The notes under the pieces were generated by a model. It searched no databases, was not told the origin of the DNA, and was given only the letters and a program-made list of their open reading frames with translations. Shown piece after piece: positions 61,106-64,000 of a stretch of 64,000 nt of DNA. The DNA is from Asterella californica (taxonomy: Eukaryota > Streptophyta > Marchantiopsida > Marchantiales > Aytoniaceae), in assembly GCA_036924285.1 (NCBI GenBank), contig JAYKYS010000014.1, forward strand, positions 8,866,001 through 8,930,000, in the 5' to 3' direction. The position numbers were made by a program, and so were the translations under genes. Positions within the stretch are counted from its first letter, which is position 1. Each line of letters begins with the position of its first letter.

Positions 61106-61954
61106 AGAGTTCATCGTACCTATCCATCCTGTTGATTGATGTGAATGAGAGTGACCAGCTAGCAACAAACCGACCAACCGCTGAGGAGACTTGTTCATCT
61201 GCACCGATGCAATAATATTCTTTGGGCACAAAAATCATGAAGACTCGTTGGAGGACAAGACACATGAGAAACAACTACTCTTGTCAAGTTTGATAGTCTC
61301 AGAAAGTAAAGTACATAACGTCAGGGAAACAAACAGAAGCCAAGCACGGCAGTGAGAAGCCCAAGTAGAGTCAACAGTCTTCAGATCAATAATTACCGTC
61401 ACCTGCACTGCACAAAAACACTTCGAGAAGACACGTCACCGAATATTCGTCAAATACATTCAACCTTTTGGGTCACAAAGAAAACCCTTTGAAAACCTTG
61501 TGATAACCGACACATGAAAGTGAAAGTATAGTTTGGAACCTGAAATCAGTTTTCCATTCATCAGATCCGTCCATTCACTTTTCCATTCCATTCATGAGGA
61601 TACATCACCAGATCGAGACAATCTTAGTGAGGAGTGTGAGAAGCACATTACTGTACAGAGATCTTTCCTCACTGACAGATCGGTAGATATATAGATCTCG
61701 CCTACGCAACAGAAATCCGCAAAAGCAAAATGCCCGTCCTAGTCGTTGGTCTCAGTCAATCAGTAGTCAAAGCTAGCTGAACATCCTGTCTTGTCATCGT
61801 TCCCGCACCAAGATCACGAACCCCCACGGGAAGAAGATGAAACTGGGAAGACACTTATCTCCAATGTTTTAATTACTTCGAATTCCAACTCCATACGAGA
61901 AGTAGATTGATTTGAACTGAGATATATATATGCTGTGAACTGTACTCGTATTTC

Positions 61955-63250
61955 TGATCCGTGAACCGCAGAGAACTGACCGGTCCATGTAAACAAACGG
62001 GACAAGGCTTTTGGATTTTTGTTGACTGGGTAGCTTGCAAGCGTCCAAAATCGTACAACATGAAGAACGATGCACTTGAATTATTTGATTCCATTCTTCT
62101 GTACCGTGTACTAAAACCACCAGAGCTATTGCTGACTAGACAAGCCTTCGGGGGATCTATAGAGTCCTCCGAAAACTGGAACCTCCACAAAGTCCAGGAG
62201 GTGATGTGGCATGATTCTTGTTCTGATATGGCCCGGATGGTCCAAAAGTTTTCTTGCGCGGCAGGGAATTGTCCTCGTGGGTCATCCATGCACATCACGG
62301 ACCCCATGCCTCTATATTCAACCCATTACAAACACATGACTACTACTGTACAGACGGCATTCCCTAATAGTTACTGCTTGGAATTAGTAACAATTGAGGA
62401 ATATAACGATTAGAGGGGAAAAAATCAAAACTTCTTTTCCTAAAAGGACATTTTTTAACAACTTTTCTTACTAGAGAATTATGTCTTCGTGTTGGAAACT
62501 ATACCAGTATAGTATAAGTATTTATTACATCTTGTCCGCCCAGAAATATATTGCCACGCATCATTATAAGATCATTATAATCATTATAAGGATTAGAGAT
62601 ATATTCTAACAAAGAAAATTTCTCAGTTACTTATTATATCTTCTTTATCTGTCCCAATAATATTTTGGCATGCATCACTATAACAATTAGAGATATATGA
62701 CAAAGAAAAAATCTAATTATTTAGTTCATATTTGTCTATCCGAATAATATGTTGCCAGGCATCATTCTAAAATTTGGAGATATATTTTAGCGAAGGAAAC
62801 TTTCAATCTCAAAAGCATACTCGTTTAACAACTTTTCTTGTTCAATGCGGGAGTAAAATCCTTTTTAACAATTATAAATGAGAATAACATAATGATTACG
62901 GGAAGAAACTGTAATATATTATACTACTGCTGCTACTTGTTACTGAAGCCCTTACCTGTTAATCCATCTGATGATCCACTGCAACCTTTCATCACGACTA
63001 CGTGCAGTGAGTGCACTGCAACACTGCAAGGCTGTGTAACTCCAATGAGCTGTTACTGCATGCGACATTGTTTTGCAAGCCCCGTTGAATGCATCGTACA
63101 AGCTGTCAAAAAGAACTATGAAACGGGTGTGCACGACTCTTGAGATACAACAGTACTAGAGCAAGTTGATCCATCCTATGCAACGTCAAGAAGACAAGAC
63201 AGATTTCGGTTTGGATATCTCATCTACTGAGGTCAGTCACTCCTCCTCCT
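61955..63250. repeat. Dispersed repeat, copy 2
   Basis: Same-orientation homolog of 8195-8960, with the shared landmarks in the same order. It is longer because about 500 bp of AT-rich tandem repeat (62520-62810 and flanks) sits in the middle, where copy 1 has only a short stretch. A 150-codon frame at 61961-62413 is open here but broken in copy 1. Confidence 0.65.
62520..62810. repeat. Three imperfect AT-rich tandem units of about 90-120 bp
   Basis: Each unit contains a TGTCC-like start, AATAT-TTG-CA-GCATCA, a TATAA or similar segment, GGAGATATAT or AGAGATATAT, then an A-rich AACAAAGAAA-like block. The units diverge strongly from one another. Confidence 0.7.
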
Positions 63251-63259
63251 GAGCACTCA

Positions 63260-63640
63260 GTTCGGAACCGAACCTTCCAAGGTGGAACAACCGAACTGAA
63301 ACCGAACTGCTTGGAATATGAACCACGTTAACTGGAAGCGAACCACGAAACTATTTTTGAATCGACCACATTTGAGGACTACATATAAGAAGATTATTGA
63401 ATTAATCTTCCCGCATGCGGCTTTAAATCATCTGATTAATTCAAATCAGATTCATTCAAAACTATTTTAATACTCGATTTGATTCGAACCAGTACGGTTA
63501 GATTCGTTCGTACGGTTAGAATCTAACCGTACTGAAACCAAACCGGTTTCTAACCTTTTGGAACCGAACCGGAACAGAACTTCCTAATCTAGAACCCAGA
63601 CCATTGTGAAACCGAACCAGAACTAGTTGAACCGGGGCCC
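63260..63640. repeat. Low-complexity GAACC/AACCG-rich stretch with inverted repeat
   Basis: GAACCGAACC-type motifs recur many times. Inside lies a perfect 16-bp inverted repeat, 63490-63505 against 63519-63534, with a 13-base spacer that contains a further partial copy of the arm. Such sequence is typical of small non-autonomous elements, but no ends were found. Confidence 0.6.
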
Positions 63641-64000
63641 ATCCTACTCCTCCTCTCAAAAATCTCCCACAGAACTTCTTCTCTTTTTCTGTGTGGTTCC
63701 GTGACCCATCGCTTCCCTGCCCTTACCGTTCTGGTTCAGGGAATCCCAGAGTTAAATTTTAACCCGACTCGCGGTCTATTCTTCTGCCCTCAGGCTGGCT
63801 GTGAACTCCAGAAGCCACAGAGAGAGAGTACAAGAAAGACAAAAGCACCACGTTGTGGATGTAGATGACACAAGGCTATGGAAATCATGATACGGTCCGT
63901 TGAACGAAAGACTCAGCGGTCAGCTATGTTTGGCAAAAAGCTTCTAACCCCTCATCTAGAAGCTTCCATTTCCAAGCTACAATGCCAGACTCCAGAGAAG
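63641..64000. other. End of window without a supported gene
   Basis: No frame with motifs is seen. The sequence stops at the window edge. Confidence 0.4.

Larger units (their letters stand above)
53372..61950. other. Long gene-poor, largely AT-rich stretch
   Basis: The left end should carry the RPB4 promoter. At 53618-53640 GGGAAAGTCC is directly repeated. From 53.9 to 58.3 kb the DNA is strongly AT-rich with stops in all frames. From 58.3 to 60.7 kb composition is more even. A 65-codon ATG frame at 58541-58738 and others are open there, but none has a recognised motif. I support no gene. A perfect hairpin, a TC microsatellite and a local duplication are listed separately. Confidence 0.45.

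Noticed and set aside
61961..62413. A 150-codon ATG frame as a gene
   Set aside because: It lies wholly inside the dispersed repeat, and its counterpart at 8.2-8.6 kb is broken.
1..64000. CRISPR arrays, bacterial operons, rRNA genes or organelle DNA
   Set aside because: No regularly spaced repeats with unique spacers, no Shine-Dalgarno-led gene strings, and no rRNA-like blocks were seen. Introns and transit peptides show the DNA is nuclear.

Overview
The window is nuclear DNA of a green plant. Five well-supported genes point there: a plastid-type MinD and a plastid ATP synthase delta subunit with N-terminal extensions like transit peptides, a GPI transamidase subunit PIG-T, an RNA polymerase II subunit RPB4, and a large protein full of Sfi1-type Trp repeats. 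GT-AG introns can be placed in phase in PIG-T, RPB4 and the Sfi1-like gene. Sfi1-type centrin-binding proteins belong with centrioles and basal bodies, so a streptophyte with motile sperm (bryophyte, lycophyte, fern or charophyte alga) is my best inference. The species cannot be named from the sequence.

Layout. 1-9 kb: one unrecognised multi-exon candidate gene on + (2.3-4.7 kb), then AT-rich DNA and a dispersed repeat (8.2-9.0 kb). 9.1-10.3 kb: minD on -. 12.6-13.5 kb: a tandem array of about 55-bp units, then a small ORF with 36-bp internal repeats. 15.1-18.1 kb: PIG-T on +, five exons. 21.4-22.4 kb: atpD on -, one exon. 22.4-27.9 kb: simple repeats and no gene I can support. 27.9-41.4 kb: a large retroelement block. 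44.8-50.8 kb: the Sfi1-like gene on +, at least a dozen exons. 51.5-53.4 kb: RPB4 on -, six exons. 53.4-64 kb: AT-rich or repetitive DNA holding a second copy of the 8-kb dispersed repeat.

The retroelement block is the most unusual part. A nearly full-length L1-type LINE (about 6.9 kb, damaged ORF1 and ORF2, poly-A end) lies between two nearly identical 3.25-kb direct repeats. Each repeat holds a dead Ty3/gypsy RT-RNase H remnant, an LTR-like stretch with a TATA box, and pieces resembling the C-terminal end of a different reverse transcriptase. Both copies share the same frameshift and stop, so dead DNA was duplicated. The pattern fits a composite unit of about 10.2 kb, with one complete copy and one left-truncated copy. 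The LINE also carries an intact 226-codon basic ORF downstream of ORF2, which I do not recognise.

The cellular genes are not an operon or cluster. They serve separate processes: plastid division site placement, plastid ATP synthesis, GPI anchoring in the ER, Pol II transcription, and probably centrin-based structures. Exon joins given here were checked for reading phase by eye only. Where joins could not be made consistent, this is stated.
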